Below, piece by piece: positions 31,901 to 43,504 of a stretch of DNA of 64,000 nt; position 1 is the stretch's first letter, and every line of letters begins with the position of its first letter. The stretch is from Calamus simplicifolius (taxonomy: Eukaryota; Streptophyta; Magnoliopsida; Arecales; Arecaceae), in assembly GCA_900491605.1 (NCBI GenBank), contig UESW01004258.1, positions 573,825 through 637,824 of the forward strand, in the 5' to 3' direction. The notes below the pieces were generated by a model. The model worked only from the letters and a program-made list of their open reading frames with translations. It made no database searches and was not told where the DNA came from. The position numbers were made by a program, and so were the translations under genes.

Positions 31901-34900
31901 TATGCCTGGCTGGGCTTTAGGCCAGGGCTTTAGGTCCAGGGCCCGACGGTGTCCTTTATGCCTGGCTGGTCCAGGGCTTTAGGTGCCGACGGGTGTCGGG
32001 TTTTATGCCTGGCTGGTCCAGGGCTTTAGGTGCCGACGGGGGTCGGGCTTTATGCCTGGCTGGTCCAGGGCTTTAGGTGCCGATGGGTGTCGGGCTTTAT
32101 GGCTGGTCCAGGCTTTAGGTGGGGGTCGGCTTTATGCCTGGCTGGTCCAGGGCTTTAGGTGCCGATGGGTGTCGGGCTTATGCCTGCTGGTCCAGGGCTT
32201 TAGGTGCCGACGGGGTCGGGCTTTATGCCTGGCTGGTCCAGGGCTTTAGGTGCCGACGGGTGTCGGTTTATGCCTGGCTGGTCCAGGGCTTTAGGTGCCG
32301 ACGGGTGTCGGGCTTTATGCCTGGCTGGTCCAGGGCTTTAGGTGCCGACGGGGTCGGGCTTTATGCCTGGCTGTCCAGGGCTTTAGGTGCCGATGGGTGT
32401 CGGGCTTTATGCCTGGCTGGTCCAGGGCTTTAGGTGCCGACGGGGGTTGGGCTTTATGCCTGGCTGGTCCAGGGCTTTAGGTGCCGACGGGGGTCGGGCT
32501 TTATGCCTGGCTGGTCCAGGGCTTTAGGTGCCGACGGGTCGGGCTTTATGCCTGGCTGGTCCAGGGCTTTAGGTGCCGACGGGGTGGGCTTTATGCCTGC
32601 TGGTCCAGGGCTTTAGGTGCGAGGTGTCGGGCTTTATGCCTGGCTGGTCCAGGGCTTTAGGTGCCGACGGGTTGGGCTTTATGCCTGGCTGGTCCAGGGC
32701 TTTAGGTGCCGACGGGTGTCGGGCTTTATGCCTGGCTGGTCCAGGGCTTTAGGTGCCGATGGGGGTCGGGCTTTATGCCTGGCTGGTCCAGGCTTTAGGT
32801 GCCAACGGGTGTCGGCTTTATGCCTGGCTGCAGGGCTTTAGGTGCCACGGGGGTCGGCTTTATGCCTGGCTGGTCCAGGGCTTTAGGTGCCGACGGGTGT
32901 CGGGCTTTATGCCTGGCTGGTCCAGGGCTTTAGGTGCGATGGGTGTCGGGCTTTATGCCTGGCTGGCCAGGGCTTTAGGTGCCGACGGGTGTCGGGCTTT
33001 ATGCCTGGCTGGTCCAGGGCTTTAGGTGCCGATGGGTGTCGGGCTTTATGCCTGCTGGTCCAGGGCTTTAGGTGCCGACGGGGTCGGGCTTTATGCCTGG
33101 CTCCAGGGCTTAGGTGCCGGGGGTCGGCTTTAGGTCCAGGGCTTTAGGTGCCGACGGGTGTTGGGCTTTATGCCTGCTGGTCAGGGCTTTAGGTGCCGAC
33201 GGGGGTCGGGCTTTATGCCTGGCTGGTCCAGGGCTTTAGGTGCCGACGGGTGTCGGGCTTTATGCCTGGCTGGTCCAGGGCTTTAGGTGCCGACGGGTGT
33301 CGGGCTTTATGCCTGGCTGGTCCAGGGCTTTAGGTGCCGATGGGGGTCGGCTTTATGCCTGGCTGGTCCAGGGCTTTAGGTGCCGACGGGTGTCGGGCTT
33401 TATGCCTGGCTGGTCCAGGGCTTTAGGTGCCGACGGGGGTCGGGCTTTATGCCTGGCTGGTCCAGGGCTTTAGGTGCCGACGGGGGTCGGGCTTTATGCC
33501 TGGGCTTTAGGTGCCAACGGGTGTCGGCTTTATGCCTGGCTGGTCCAGGGCTTTAGGTGCCGACGGTGTCGGGCTTTATGCCTGGCTGGTCCAGGGCTTT
33601 AGGTGCCGACGGATGTCGGTTTGTCCCTGGCTGGTCCAGGGCTTTAGGTGCCGATGGGCCTGGCTGTCCAGGGCTTTAGGTGCCGATGGGTGTCGGGCTT
33701 TATGCCTGGCTGGTCCAGGGCTTTAGGTGCCAACGGGTGTCGGGCTTTATGCCTGGTTGGTCCAGGCTTTAGGTGCCGATGGGGGTCGGGCTTTATGCCT
33801 GGCTGGTCCAGGGCTTTAGGTGCCGACGGGTGTCGGGCTTTTGCCTGGCTGGTCTAGGGCTTTAGGTGCCGATGGGTGTTGGGCTTTATGCCTGCTGGTC
33901 AGGGCTTTAGGTACCGACGGGGGTCGGGCTTATGCCTGGCTGGTCCAGGGCTTTAGGAGCCAACGGGTGTCGGGCTTTGTGCCTGGCTGGTCCAGGGCTT
34001 TAGGTGCCGACGGGTGTCGGCTTTATGCCTGGCTGGTCCAGGGCTTTAGGTGCCGACGGGGTCGGCTTTATGCCTGGCTGGTCCAGGGCTTTAGGTGCCG
34101 ATGGGTCGGGCTTTATGCCTGCTGGTCCAGGGCTTTAGGTGCCAATGGGGTCGGGCTTTATGCCTGGCTGGTCCAGGGCTTAGGTGCCAGGGGTCGGGCT
34201 TTATTCCTCCCTGGTCCAGGGCTTTAGGTGCCGACGGGTGTTAGCCTTTATACCTGCTGGTTCAGGGCTTTAGGTGCCGACGGGGGTGGCTTATGCCTGG
34301 CTGGTCCAGGGCTTTAGGTGCCCATGGGTGTCGGGCTTTGTGCTGGCTGGTCCAGGGCTTTAGGTGCCGACGGGTGTCGGGCTTTATGCCTGGCTGGTCT
34401 AGGGCTTTAGGTGCCGACGGGGGTCGGGCTTTATGCCTGGCTGTCCAGGGCTTTAGGTGCCGACGTGTCGGGCTTTATGCCTAGCTGATCCAGGGCTTTA
34501 GGTGCCGACGGGGGTTGGGCTTTATGCCTGGCTGGTCCAGGGCTTTAGGTGCCGACGGGGTCGGCTTTATGCCTGGCTGGTCTAGGGCTTTAGGTGCCGA
34601 GGTGTCGGCTTTATGCCTGGCTGGTCCAGGGCTTTAGGTGCCGACTGGGGTCGGCTTTATGCCTGGCTGGTCCAGGGCTTTAGGAGCCGATGGTGTCGGC
34701 TTTGTGCCTGGCTGGTCCAGGACTTTAGGTGCCGACGGTGTCGGCTTTATGCCTGGCTAGTCCAGGCTTTAGGTGCCGATGGGTGTCGGCTTTATGCCTG
34801 GCTGGTCCAGGGCTTTAGGTGCCGACGGGTGTCGGGCTTTATGCCTGGCTGGTCCAGGGCTTTAGGTGCCGATGGGGGTCGGGCTTTATGCCTGGCTGGT

Positions 34901-37900
34901 CAGGGCTTTAGGTGCCGACGGGTGTCGGCTTTTTGCCTGGCTGGTCCAGGGCTTTAGGTGCCGGGTGTTGGGCTTTATGCCGGCTGGTCAGGGCTTTAGG
35001 TGCCGACGGGGGTCGGGCTTTATGCCTGGCTGGTCTAGGGCTTTAGGTGCCAATGGGTGTCGGGCTTTGTGCCTGGCTGGTCCAGGGCTTTAGTGCCGAC
35101 GGGTGTCGGCTTTATGCCTGGCTGGTCCAGGGCTTTAGGTGCCGATGGGTGTCGGGCTTTATGCCTGGCTGGTCCAGGGCTTTAGGTGCCGACGGGGGTC
35201 GGGCTTTATGCCTGGCTGGTCCAGGGCTTTAGGTGCCGACGGGTGTCGGCTTTATGCCTGCTGGTCCAGGGCTTTAGGTGCCGGGTGTCGAGCTTTATGC
35301 CTGGCTGGTCCAGGGCTTTAGGTGCCGATGGGTGTCGGGCTTATGCCTGCTGGTCCAGGGCTTTAGGTGCCGACGGGGGTCGGCTTTATGCCTGGCTGGT
35401 CCAGGGCTTTAGGTGCCGACGGGTGTCGGGCTTTATGCCTGGCCGGTCCAGGGCTTTAGGTGCCGACGGATGTCGGTTTTATGCATGGCTGGTCCAGGCT
35501 TTAGGTGCCGACGGGTGTCGGGCTTTATGCCTGGCTGGTCCAGGGCTTTAGGTGCCGACGGGGGTCGGGCTTCATGCCTGGCTAGTCTAGGGCTTTAGTG
35601 CCGACGGGTGTCGGGCTTTATGCCTGGCTGGTCCAGGGCTTTAGGTGCCGACGGGGTCGGCTTTATGCCTGGCTGGTCCAGGGCTTTAGGTGCCGACGGG
35701 GGTCGGGCTTTATGCCTGGTGGTCCAGGGCTTTAGGTGCCAACGGGTGTCGGGCTTTATGCCTGGCTGGTGCAGGGCTTTAGGTGCGACGGGGGTCGGGC
35801 TTTATGCCTGGCTGGTCCAGGGCTTTAGGTGCCGAAGGTTGTCAGGCTTTATGCCTGGCTGGTCCAGGGCTTTAGGTGCCGACGGGAGTTGGGCTTCATG
35901 CCTAGCTGGTCTAGGCTTTAGGTGCCGATGGGTGTCGGGCTTTATGCCTGGCTGGTCCAGGGCTTTAGGTGCCGATGGGGGTCGGGGTTTATGCCTGGCT
36001 AGTCCAGGGCTTTAGGTGCCGACGGGTGTCGGCTTTATGCCTGGCTGATCTAGGGCTTTAGGTGCCAACGGGGGTCGGGCTTTATGCCTGGCTGGTCCAG
36101 GGCTTTAGGTGCCGACGGGTGTCGGGCTTTATGCCTGGCTGGTCCAGGGCTTTAGGTGATGGGTGTCGGACTTTATGCCTGGCTGGCCAGGGCTTTAGGT
36201 GCCGACGGGTGTCGGGCTTTATGCGTAGCTGGTCCAGGGCTTAGGTGCCGATGGGTGTCGAGCTTTATGCCTAGCTGGTCCAGGGCTTTAGTGCCGACGG
36301 GGGTCGGGCTTTATGCCTGGCAAGTCCAGGGCTCTAGGTGCCAATGGGGGTCGGGCTTTATTCCTCCCTGGTCCAGGGCTTTAGGTGCCGACGGGTGTTG
36401 GTCTTTATGCCTGCTGGTTCAGGGCTTTAGGTGCTGACATGGGTTGGGCTTATGCCTGGTTGGTCCAGGGCTTTAGGTGCCCACGGGTGTCGGGCTTTGT
36501 GCCTGGCTAGTCCAGAGCTTTAGGTGCCGACGGGTGTCGGGCTTAATGCCTGGCTGGTCCAGGGCTTTAGGTGCCGACGGGGTCGGGCTTTATGCCTGGC
36601 TGGTCCAGGGCTTTAGGTGCCGACGGGGGTCGGGCTTTATGCCTGGCTGGTCCAGGGCTTTAGGTGCCGACGGGGGTCGGGCTTTATGCCTGGCTGGTCC
36701 AGGGCTTTAGGTGCCGACGGGGGTCGGGCTTTATGCCTTTCTGGTCCAGGGCTTTAGGTCCGACTAGTGTCGAGCTTTATGCTGGCTGGTCCATGGCTTT
36801 AGGTGCCGATGGGAGTCTAGCTTTGTGCCTGGCTGGTCGAGGACTTTAGGTGCCGACGAGTGTCAAGCTTTACACCTGGCTAGTCCAGGGCTTTAGGTGC
36901 CGACGGGTGTCGGGCTTTATGCCTGGCTGGTCCAGGGCTTTAGGTGCCAACGGATGTCGGGCTTTATGCCTGGTTGGTCCAAGGCTTTTGGTGCCGATGG
37001 GGGTCGGGCTTTATGCCTAGCTGGTCCAGGGCTTTAGGTGCCGATGGGTGTCGGGCTTTTTGCCTGGCTGGTCCAGGGCTTTAGGTGCCGATGGGTGTTG
37101 GGCTTTATGCCTGTCTGGTTCAGGGCTTTAGGTACCAACGGGGGTCGGGCTTTATGCCTGGCTGGTCCAGGGCTTTAGGAGCCAACGGGTGTCGGGCTTT
37201 GTGCCTGGCTGGTCCAGGGCTTTAGGTGCCGACGGGTGTCAAGCTTTATGCCTGGCTGGTCCAGGGCTTTAGGTGCCGATGGGTGTCGGGCTTTATGCTT
37301 GGCTGGTCTAGGGCTTTAGGTGCCGACGGGGTCGGGCTTTATGCCTGGCTGGTCCAGGGCTTTAGGTACCGATGGGTGTCGGGCTTTATGCCTGGCTGGT
37401 CTAGGGCTTTAGGTGCCGATGGGGGTCGGGCTTTATGTCTGGCTGGTCCAAGGCTTTAGGTGCCGACGGGTGTCGGGCTTTTTGCCTGGCTGGTCCAGGG
37501 CTTTAGGTGCTGACGGGGGTCGAGCATTATGCCTGGCTGGTCAAGGGCTTTTGGGGCCGACGGGTGTCGGGCTTTATGCCTGGCTTGTCCAGGGCTTTAG
37601 GTGCCGACGGGGGTCGGTCTTTATGCCTAGCTGGTCCAGGGATTTAGGTGCCGACGGGTGTTGGGCTTTATGCCTGGCTGGTCCATGGCTTTATGTGCCG
37701 ACGGATGTCGGGCTTTATGCCTGGCTAGTCCAGGGCTTTAGGTGCCGACGGGTGTTGACTTTATGCCTAGCTGGTCCAGGGCTTTAGGTGCCGACGGAGG
37801 TCGGGCTTCATGCCTGGCTGGTCTAGGGCTTTAGGTGCCGACGGATGTCGGGCTTTATGCCTGGCTGGTCCAGGTCTTTAAGTGCCGACGGGGGTCCGAC

Positions 37901-39217
37901 TTTATGCCTGGCTGGTCTAGGGCTTTAGGTGTCGACGGGGGTCGGGCTTTATGCCTGGCTGGTCCAGGGCTTTAGGTTCCGATGGGTGTCAGGCTTTATG
38001 CCTGGCTGGTCCAGGGCTTTAGGTGCCGACGGGGGTCGGGCTTTATGCCTGGCTGGTCTAGGGCTTTAGGTGCCGACGGGTGTCGAGCTTTATGCCTGGC
38101 TGGTCCAGGGCTTTCGGTGTCGACGGGGGTCGGGCATTATGCCTGGATAGCCCAGGGCATTAGGTGTCGACGGGTGTCGGGCTTTATACCTGGCCGGTCC
38201 GGGGCTTTAGGTGACGATGAGGGTCGGGCTTTATGCCTGGCTGGTTCAGGGCTTTAGGTGCCGACGGGGGTCGGGCTTTATGCCTTACTGGTCCAGGTCT
38301 TTAGGTGCCGACGGGTGTTGGGCTTTATGCCTGGCTAGTCCAGGGCTTTAGGTCCCGATTGGGGTCGGGCTTTATGCCTGGCTAGTCCAGGGCTTTAGGT
38401 GCCGACGGGTGTCTGGCTTTGTGCCTGGCTGGTCCAGGGCTTTAGGTGCCAACGGGTGTCAAGCTTTATGCGTGGCTGGTCCAGGGCTTTAGGTGCCGAC
38501 GGATGTCGGGCTTTATGCCTGGCTAGTCAGGGCTTTAGGTGCCGACGGGTGTCGGGCTCTATGCCTGGCTGGTCCAGGGCTTTAGGTGTCGATGGGTGTC
38601 GGGCTTTATGCCTAGCTGGTCCAGTTCTTTAGGTGCCGACGGGGGTCGGGCTTTATGCCTGGCTGGTCGAGGGCTTTAGGTGACAACGGGGGTCGGGATT
38701 TATGCCTCCCTGGTCCAGGGCTTTAGGTGCCGATGGGTGTTGGGCTTTATGCCTAGCCGATTCAGGGCTTTAGGTGCCGACGGGGGTCGAGCTTTACGCC
38801 GGCTGGTCCAGGGTTTTAGGTGCCAATGGGTGTCGGGCTTTGTGCCTGGATGGTCCAGGGCTTTAGGTGCCGACGGGTGTCGGTCTTTATGCCTGGCTGG
38901 TCCAGGGTTTTAGGTGCCGACGGGGGTCGGGCTTTATGGCTGGTTGGTCCAGGGCTTTAGGTGCCAACAGGTGTCGGGCTTTATGCTTGGCTAGTCCAGG
39001 GCTTTAGGTGCCGACGGGGATCGGGCTTTATGCCTGGCTGGTCCAGGGCTTTAGGTGCCGACGGGGGTCGGGCTTTATGCCTTACTGGTCAAGGGCTTTA
39101 GGTACCGATGGGTGTTGGGCTTTATTCCTGGCTGGTTCAGGGCTTTAGGTCCCGACTGGGGTCGGGCTTTATGCCTGGCTGGTCCAGGGCTTTAGGTGCC
39201 GATGGGTGTCTGGCTTT
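28905..39217 (+). repeat. ~10.3-kb tandem array of a 47-bp satellite (about 219 units)
   Basis: The unit begins GGTGCCGACGGGTGTCGGG, continues CTTTATGCCTGGCTGGTCC and ends AGGGCTTTA. Typical starts 47 bp apart are 30034 and 30081; 46-bp variants lack one G. The two edges (about 28905-29300 and 36740-39217) are rich in substitutions. The middle is very uniform apart from scattered single-base losses and some truncated units (e.g. 31095-31240, 31905-31950, 33100-33140). Since 47 is not a multiple of 3 and the unit holds TAG, open frames here are at most a few units long and are not genes. Confidence 0.95.
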
Positions 39218-39461
39218 AATTTTTAATTCTATCTTTTAAAGTTTTACCATATATCCATTTTAACATACGCATTTCTGTTACACTTAATTTATTTACATGT
39301 TGTTTCAATATTGCCCAACACTCTATTCCATATAGCATATCTGGCCTAATAGCAATTTTATAGAATTTTTCTTTCAATTTTAATGAGATGCGTCGATCGT
39401 ACAATACTCTCGAATCACTCCTTCACTTAATCCATCCTGCTTTAACTCTATGATTCACATC
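39218..39461 (-). pseudogene. RTE-type LINE pol, C-terminal piece left of E3
   Basis: On the minus strand an open stretch reads DRRISLKLKEKFYKIAIRPD, then YGIECWAILKQHV and EMRMLKWIYGKTLKD, a familiar segment after the RT of plant RTE-clade LINEs. It ends abruptly at the satellite array, so the natural 3' end is missing. It continues at 45074 beyond E3. Confidence 0.75.
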
Positions 39462-39594
39462 TGATGTGGCTGATCCAACGCCGTTAGAGAACCGTGAAGG
39501 AAGCTGACAGAGCCCTGCTTCGACCTCCAAGGCCCATCTTGACCTTCGCGTCGGTCACCCACGTCCTAGCTACGTGGGCCACTCCCCTCGTGAC

Positions 39595-39865
39595 CCCCCG
39601 TCGGTCTCGGGGCCCGACCACAGCATCCTACCCCGAGACCCCCCGTCGGTCTCGTGGTGCATCAACACCATCCTACCCCGAGATCCCCCGTCGATCTCGG
39701 GGTGCATTCACATCATCCTACCCCGAGACCCCCCCGTCGGTCTCGGGGTCCATCCACATCATCCTACCCCGAGACCCCCCGTCGGTCTCGGGGTCCATCC
39801 ACATCATCCTACCCTGATACCCCCCATCGATCTTGGGGTCCATTCACATCATCCTGCCCCGAGCC
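39595..39865. repeat. 45-bp hairpin-unit minisatellite, 6 copies (E3 5' LTR)
   Basis: Each unit has CCCCGAGACC, CCCCGTC, GGTCTCGGGG (10-bp perfect stem, 7-base loop) and a spacer such as TGCATTCACATCATCCTA. Units with mutated stems occur at the right end. Confidence 0.85.
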
Positions 39866-39910
39866 TCCAAGGCCGGCAGCCCCAACGGCCGACGGCTTCA
39901 AGGCAGCCCG

Positions 39911-40250
39911 GGCACCTTTCTAGCCGGCCCCGGCCTGTTCCAACCAGGTGGCCCCGGTATCTTCCAGCCGGCCCCGGCCTGTCCCAGCCAGGCGGCCCCG
40001 GCACCTTCCAACCGGCCCCGACCTGTCCCAGCCAGGCGGTCGGCCTGTCCCAGCCAGGCGGCCCCAGCACCTTCCAGCCGGCCCCGGCCTGTTCTAGCCA
40101 GGCAGCCCCGACACCTTCCAGCCGGCCCCGGCCTGTCCCAGCCAGGCGGCCCCGGCACCTTCTAGCCGGCCCCAGCCTGTCCAAGCCAGGCGGTCCCGGC
40201 ACCTTCCAGCCGGCCCCGGCCTGTCCCAGCCAGGCGGCCCCGGCACCTTC
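39911..40250 (+). repeat. 44-bp GC-rich minisatellite (E3 5' LTR)
   Basis: The unit contains GCCGGCCCCGGCCTGTCCCA and GCCAGGCGGCCCCGGCACC. Overlapping open frames on both strands across it are composition artefacts. Confidence 0.85.
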
Positions 40251-40513
40251 CAGCCGGGGAGAACGGCCCCTGCTTTCTCTTCTCCAATGGAACAGGACCC
40301 ACCAACCAGCTGCAGCCACTGACCTTGATGGGACTTGACCTGCAGGTCACATATCAAAGGAGGAGGCAAGTTCTGCCATTGCTGCCATCACCTTAAATAC
40401 TCTGACAAAGTGGTTGAACCCCATACCTCACAGACGTCAGCTCTGACACTTCACCCATCAAGGTCATCATTACAATACCTCAACCACTCAAGCCAGACAA
40501 ACTCTTAAGCGCC

Positions 40514-40520
40514 TATAAGA
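40514..40520 (+). promoter_or_regulatory. TATA box of the E3 5' LTR
   Basis: GCGCCTATAAGATGGGTAAG is repeated at the same position in the 3' LTR (44812-44818). Confidence 0.5.
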
Positions 40521-40775
40521 TGGGTAAGAGGGACTCCCGACCAGGTAACATGCTCATGACACCCCTAAACACTCACAATGAGAGATCTCTCTCTCGGAGC
40601 CATCTCTCTCTTTCTCTTTCGAGCTTCCTCAAGCTCACGGCTGATGCCCAGACCACTGACTTGAGCGTCGGAGGGTCCCTACCGGAATCTCCGGCCCCTG
40701 GGACTTACTTGCAGGCGCGAGGAGCTTGCTAGAGGAGGCGACCGCACGCTCGAGGCCAGTGATTTGGCATCATCA

Positions 40776-40797
40776 GATTGGCGCGCCAGGAAGGGGG
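40776..40797 (+). other. E3 primer-binding site region
   Basis: GATTGGCGCGCCAGGAAGGG follows the LTR end CATCA directly. It is the clearest version of the site shared with E1 and E4. Confidence 0.6.
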
Positions 40798-40856
40798 GAA
40801 TAAGAGAGATTTCGAATCGGCAATTGACAACTCCTCCTTCCCCGAGCTCTTAAACA

Positions 40857-41080
40857 ATGGTGAAGACCCGTGCGCAAGAGGTCTCCACCAGCTACGCTGG
40901 GAGGCAGCGTCAAGTCTTTGGTGGTGATGCATGCCCGGAAGGTCCTCACCAATCATGCCGGGGGGCATCCATGTCACAATGAACAACAAGGGACCATTCT
41001 CTCTGCTCCTCACTCACCACCAACCTCAGCTGCTTTCATCAACCAGAGGCGGACTGCAGCATGGGTCGAAGAATAATTTC
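40857..41080 (+). pseudogene. gag: N-terminal gag remnant of E3
   Basis: ATG 40857 opens MVKTRAQEVSTSYAGRQRQ, matching the start of E4 gag (MVVTHIQEASTSYTGGHSY). A frameshift follows; the homologous GGHPCHNEQQG segment is in another frame. The gag core and everything downstream are gone. The unique segment 41081-41750 has no recognisable protein. Confidence 0.55.
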
Positions 41081-41751
41081 CAAAAGGGATGAACTTGAGA
41101 CATTATTCGTCATCTCAAGGATTTATGGGCATGTCAATTTCTGGTGGTAGTAAGCCGAGAGCCAAACCAAGCCTAGGACCTTTTACAGATTTCGTTCTAG
41201 CTGCTCTCAAGCTTCAGCACCGAGGGAAATCAATCTCTTCAAAGAAAGAGCTAGGCAAAGGGGCCTCCCAGCAACATCTTCTCCTAATCATCCACCCTCA
41301 GTGGACTCTCCCGGCCGTTAATCTTCAATGACTGCCGACTGTCGAGGCTTTCCTCAACGGATTACAGCTTTGTCCCGGTTTCCAGTTTCTTCCCAGCCAC
41401 AGGCATCTCGTCCTGGTCTCCAATGCGAGGGGAGGCCCAAGTAAGGGCAACGACACTTCCAATCCGACCAACATGACTCCCTGGGGGGCAGGTCACCAGC
41501 GAACGGAAGTGCTCAAATCCACAAAAGGAAAAATAGGGGGTGCTACAAGAGCTAAGTACGTTGTACCTAATACAATTTCCACTCATTGATACTTAAAAAT
41601 GTCATGCAGGGAAGACCAACCTTGCGTTGGCGTCCCAGAAGCCCAATGTACCATTGGCACTGAAGACCGGTGTACCATCAGATCCAAAAAGCCCCACTCT
41701 GGTCGGCAATCAAAACTCGATGTACCATCGGCGCCAAAGCCCGAGGCCAGC

Positions 41752-41950
41752 TCGGTTAAAAAAAGGCTCCTGATGACTTTCAACTCTCAGGTCGCCCTTC
41801 GGGGTTAAAAAGGCTCATGATGACTTTCAACTCTCAGGTCGCCCTTCGGGGTTAAAAAGGCTCATGATGACTTTCAACTCTCAGGTCGCCCTTCGGGGTT
41901 AAAAAGGCTCCTGACGACTCTCAACTCTCAGGCCGCCCTTCGGGATTCAA
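41752..41950 (+). repeat. First 47-bp-period repeat in E3, about 4.3 copies
   Basis: Units contain GGTTAAAAAGGCTCATGATG and CAACTCTCAGGTCGCCCTTC. GTCGCC occurs at 41791, 41838 and 41885 with GCCGCC at 41932, exactly 47 apart. The sequence is unrelated to the next repeat although the period is the same. Confidence 0.9.
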
Positions 41951-41982
41951 AAGGCACTCAATGTCCTCAACTTTGCCTCAGC

Positions 41983-43430
41983 AACACAAAGCCCTGGGCC
42001 AGCCAGGCATGAAGCCCGACTCCGGTCGGCACCAAAGCCCTGGGCCAGCCAGGCATAAAGCCCGACTCCGGTCGGCACCAAAGCCCTGGGCCAACCAGGC
42101 AACAAAGCCCTGGGCCAGCCATGCATAAAGCCCGACTCTAGTCGGCACCAAAGCCCTGGGCTAGCCAGGCACCAAAGCTCTAGGCCAGCCAGGCATAAAG
42201 CCCGACACCGGTCGACACCAAAGCCCTGGGCTAGCCAAGCACGAAAGCCCTGGGCCAGCCAGGCACCAAAGCCCTGGGCCAGCCAGGCATGAAGCCCGAC
42301 GCCCGTCAGCACATGAAGCCCTGCACCAGCCAGGCATGAAGCCCGACACCCGTCGGCACCCAAAGCCCTGCACCAGCCAGGCATGAAGCCCAACACCTGT
42401 CGGCACATTAAGCCCTGCACCAGCCAGGCATGAAGACCGACACCCGTCGGCACATGAAGCCCTGCACCAACCAGGCATGAAGCCCGACACCCGTCGGCAC
42501 ATGAAGCCCTACCCCAGCCAGGAATGAAGCCCGACACCCATCGGCACATGAAGCCCTGCACCCAGCCAGGCGTGAAGCCCGACGCCCATCAGCACATGAA
42601 GCCCTGCACCAGCCAGGCGTGAAGCCCGACACCCATTGGCACCTGAAGCCCTGCACCCAACCAGGCATGAAGCCCGATGCCCATCAGCACATGAAGCCCT
42701 GCACCAGCCAGGCGTGAAGCCCGACTCCGGTCGGCACCAAAGCCCTGGGCCAGCCAGACACCAAAGCCCTGCACCAGCTAGGCATGAAGCCCGACACCCA
42801 TCGGCACTCAAAGCCCTGCACCAGCCAGGCATGAAGCCCGACACCCGTCGGCACCTGAAGCCCTGCACCCAGCCAGGCATGAAGCCCGACGCCCATCGGC
42901 ACATGAAGCCCTGCACCAGCCAGGCGTGAAGCCCAACACCCATCGGCACATTAAGCCCTGCACCAGCCAGGCATGAAGCCCGACACCCGTCGGCACATGA
43001 AGCCCTGCACCAGCCAGGCGTGAAGCCCGACACGTCGGCACATGAAGCCCTGCACCAGCCAGGCGTGAAGCCCAACACCCGTCAGCACCTGAAGCCCTGC
43101 ACCCAGCCAGGCATGAAGCCCGACGCCCGTCGGCACATGAAGCCCTGCACCAGCCAGGCGTGAAGCCCAACACCCATCGGCACCTGAAGCCCTGCACCTA
43201 GCCAGGCATGAAGCCCGACGCCCATCGGCACATGAAGCCCTGCACCTAGCCAGGCATGAAGCCCGATGCCCGTCGGCACATGAAGCCTTGCCCTAGCCAG
43301 GCATGAAGCCCGACACCCGTCGGCACCCAAAGCCCTGCACCAGCCAGGCATTAAGCCCTGCACCAGCCAGGCATGAAACCCGACACCCGTCGGCACATGA
43401 AGCCTTGCACCAGCCAGGCATGAAGGCCTA
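41983..43430 (-). repeat. 47-bp satellite inside E3 (about 31 units), same family as the E2 array but reversed
   Basis: Units read AAGCCCTGCACCAGCCAGGC then ATGAAGCCCGACACCCGTCG and GCACATG. The reverse complement matches the 28905-39217 unit with only a few differences. Units at 41983-42290 (CCTGGGCCAGCCAGGCATAA) are closest to the large array. Confidence 0.92.
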
Positions 43431-43504
43431 CATCAGGCGAGGATCAGCCACTTGGGAGGTAACGCCCCTTTCGCCTTGCTGGGGTAGGCCCGCTTCGTCT
43501 CAGG

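Larger units (their letters stand above)
27386..39217 (-). mobile_element. E2: reversed Tat-related retrotransposon, one LTR plus satellite-expanded interior, 5' side missing
   Basis: The LTR at 27386-28490 ends, when read on the minus strand, exactly like E3's LTR begins (TGATGTGGCTGATCCAA.GCC). It is followed by the reversed polypurine side and the CTTTCGCCTTG.(C/T)-type segment also seen at 43480 in E3. Beyond it lies a ~10.3-kb 47-bp array related to E3's internal repeat. The array stops at 39217 against a LINE fragment. There is no second LTR, gag or primer-binding site, so this side was lost. Confidence 0.7.
39462..40775 (+). repeat. E3 5' LTR (1314 bp)
   Basis: Nearly identical to the 3' LTR outside two internal minisatellites. 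It has about 6 hairpin units (39595-39865) and about 7.7 units of a 44-bp GC-rich repeat (39911-40250). TATAAGA lies at 40514-40520, and the shared ACTGACTTGAGCGTCGGAGG motif at 40655. Confidence 0.9.

Noticed and set aside
29023..38913. Dozens of 60-135-codon frames with repeated PGWSRALGADG / LYAWLVQGFRCR peptides
   Set aside because: These are three-phase translations of the 47-bp satellite, cut every few units by its own TAG. It is not a repeat protein.
28905..39217. CRISPR-like array of regular repeats
   Set aside because: There are no unique spacers between repeats, the organism is a plant, and no cas genes are present. It is a head-to-tail satellite.
39494..40369. Pro/Ala/Gly-rich frames up to 254 codons on both strands, and again at 43577-44667
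   Set aside because: They overlie LTR minisatellites (45-bp hairpin units and 44-bp GC-rich units) and exist on both strands.
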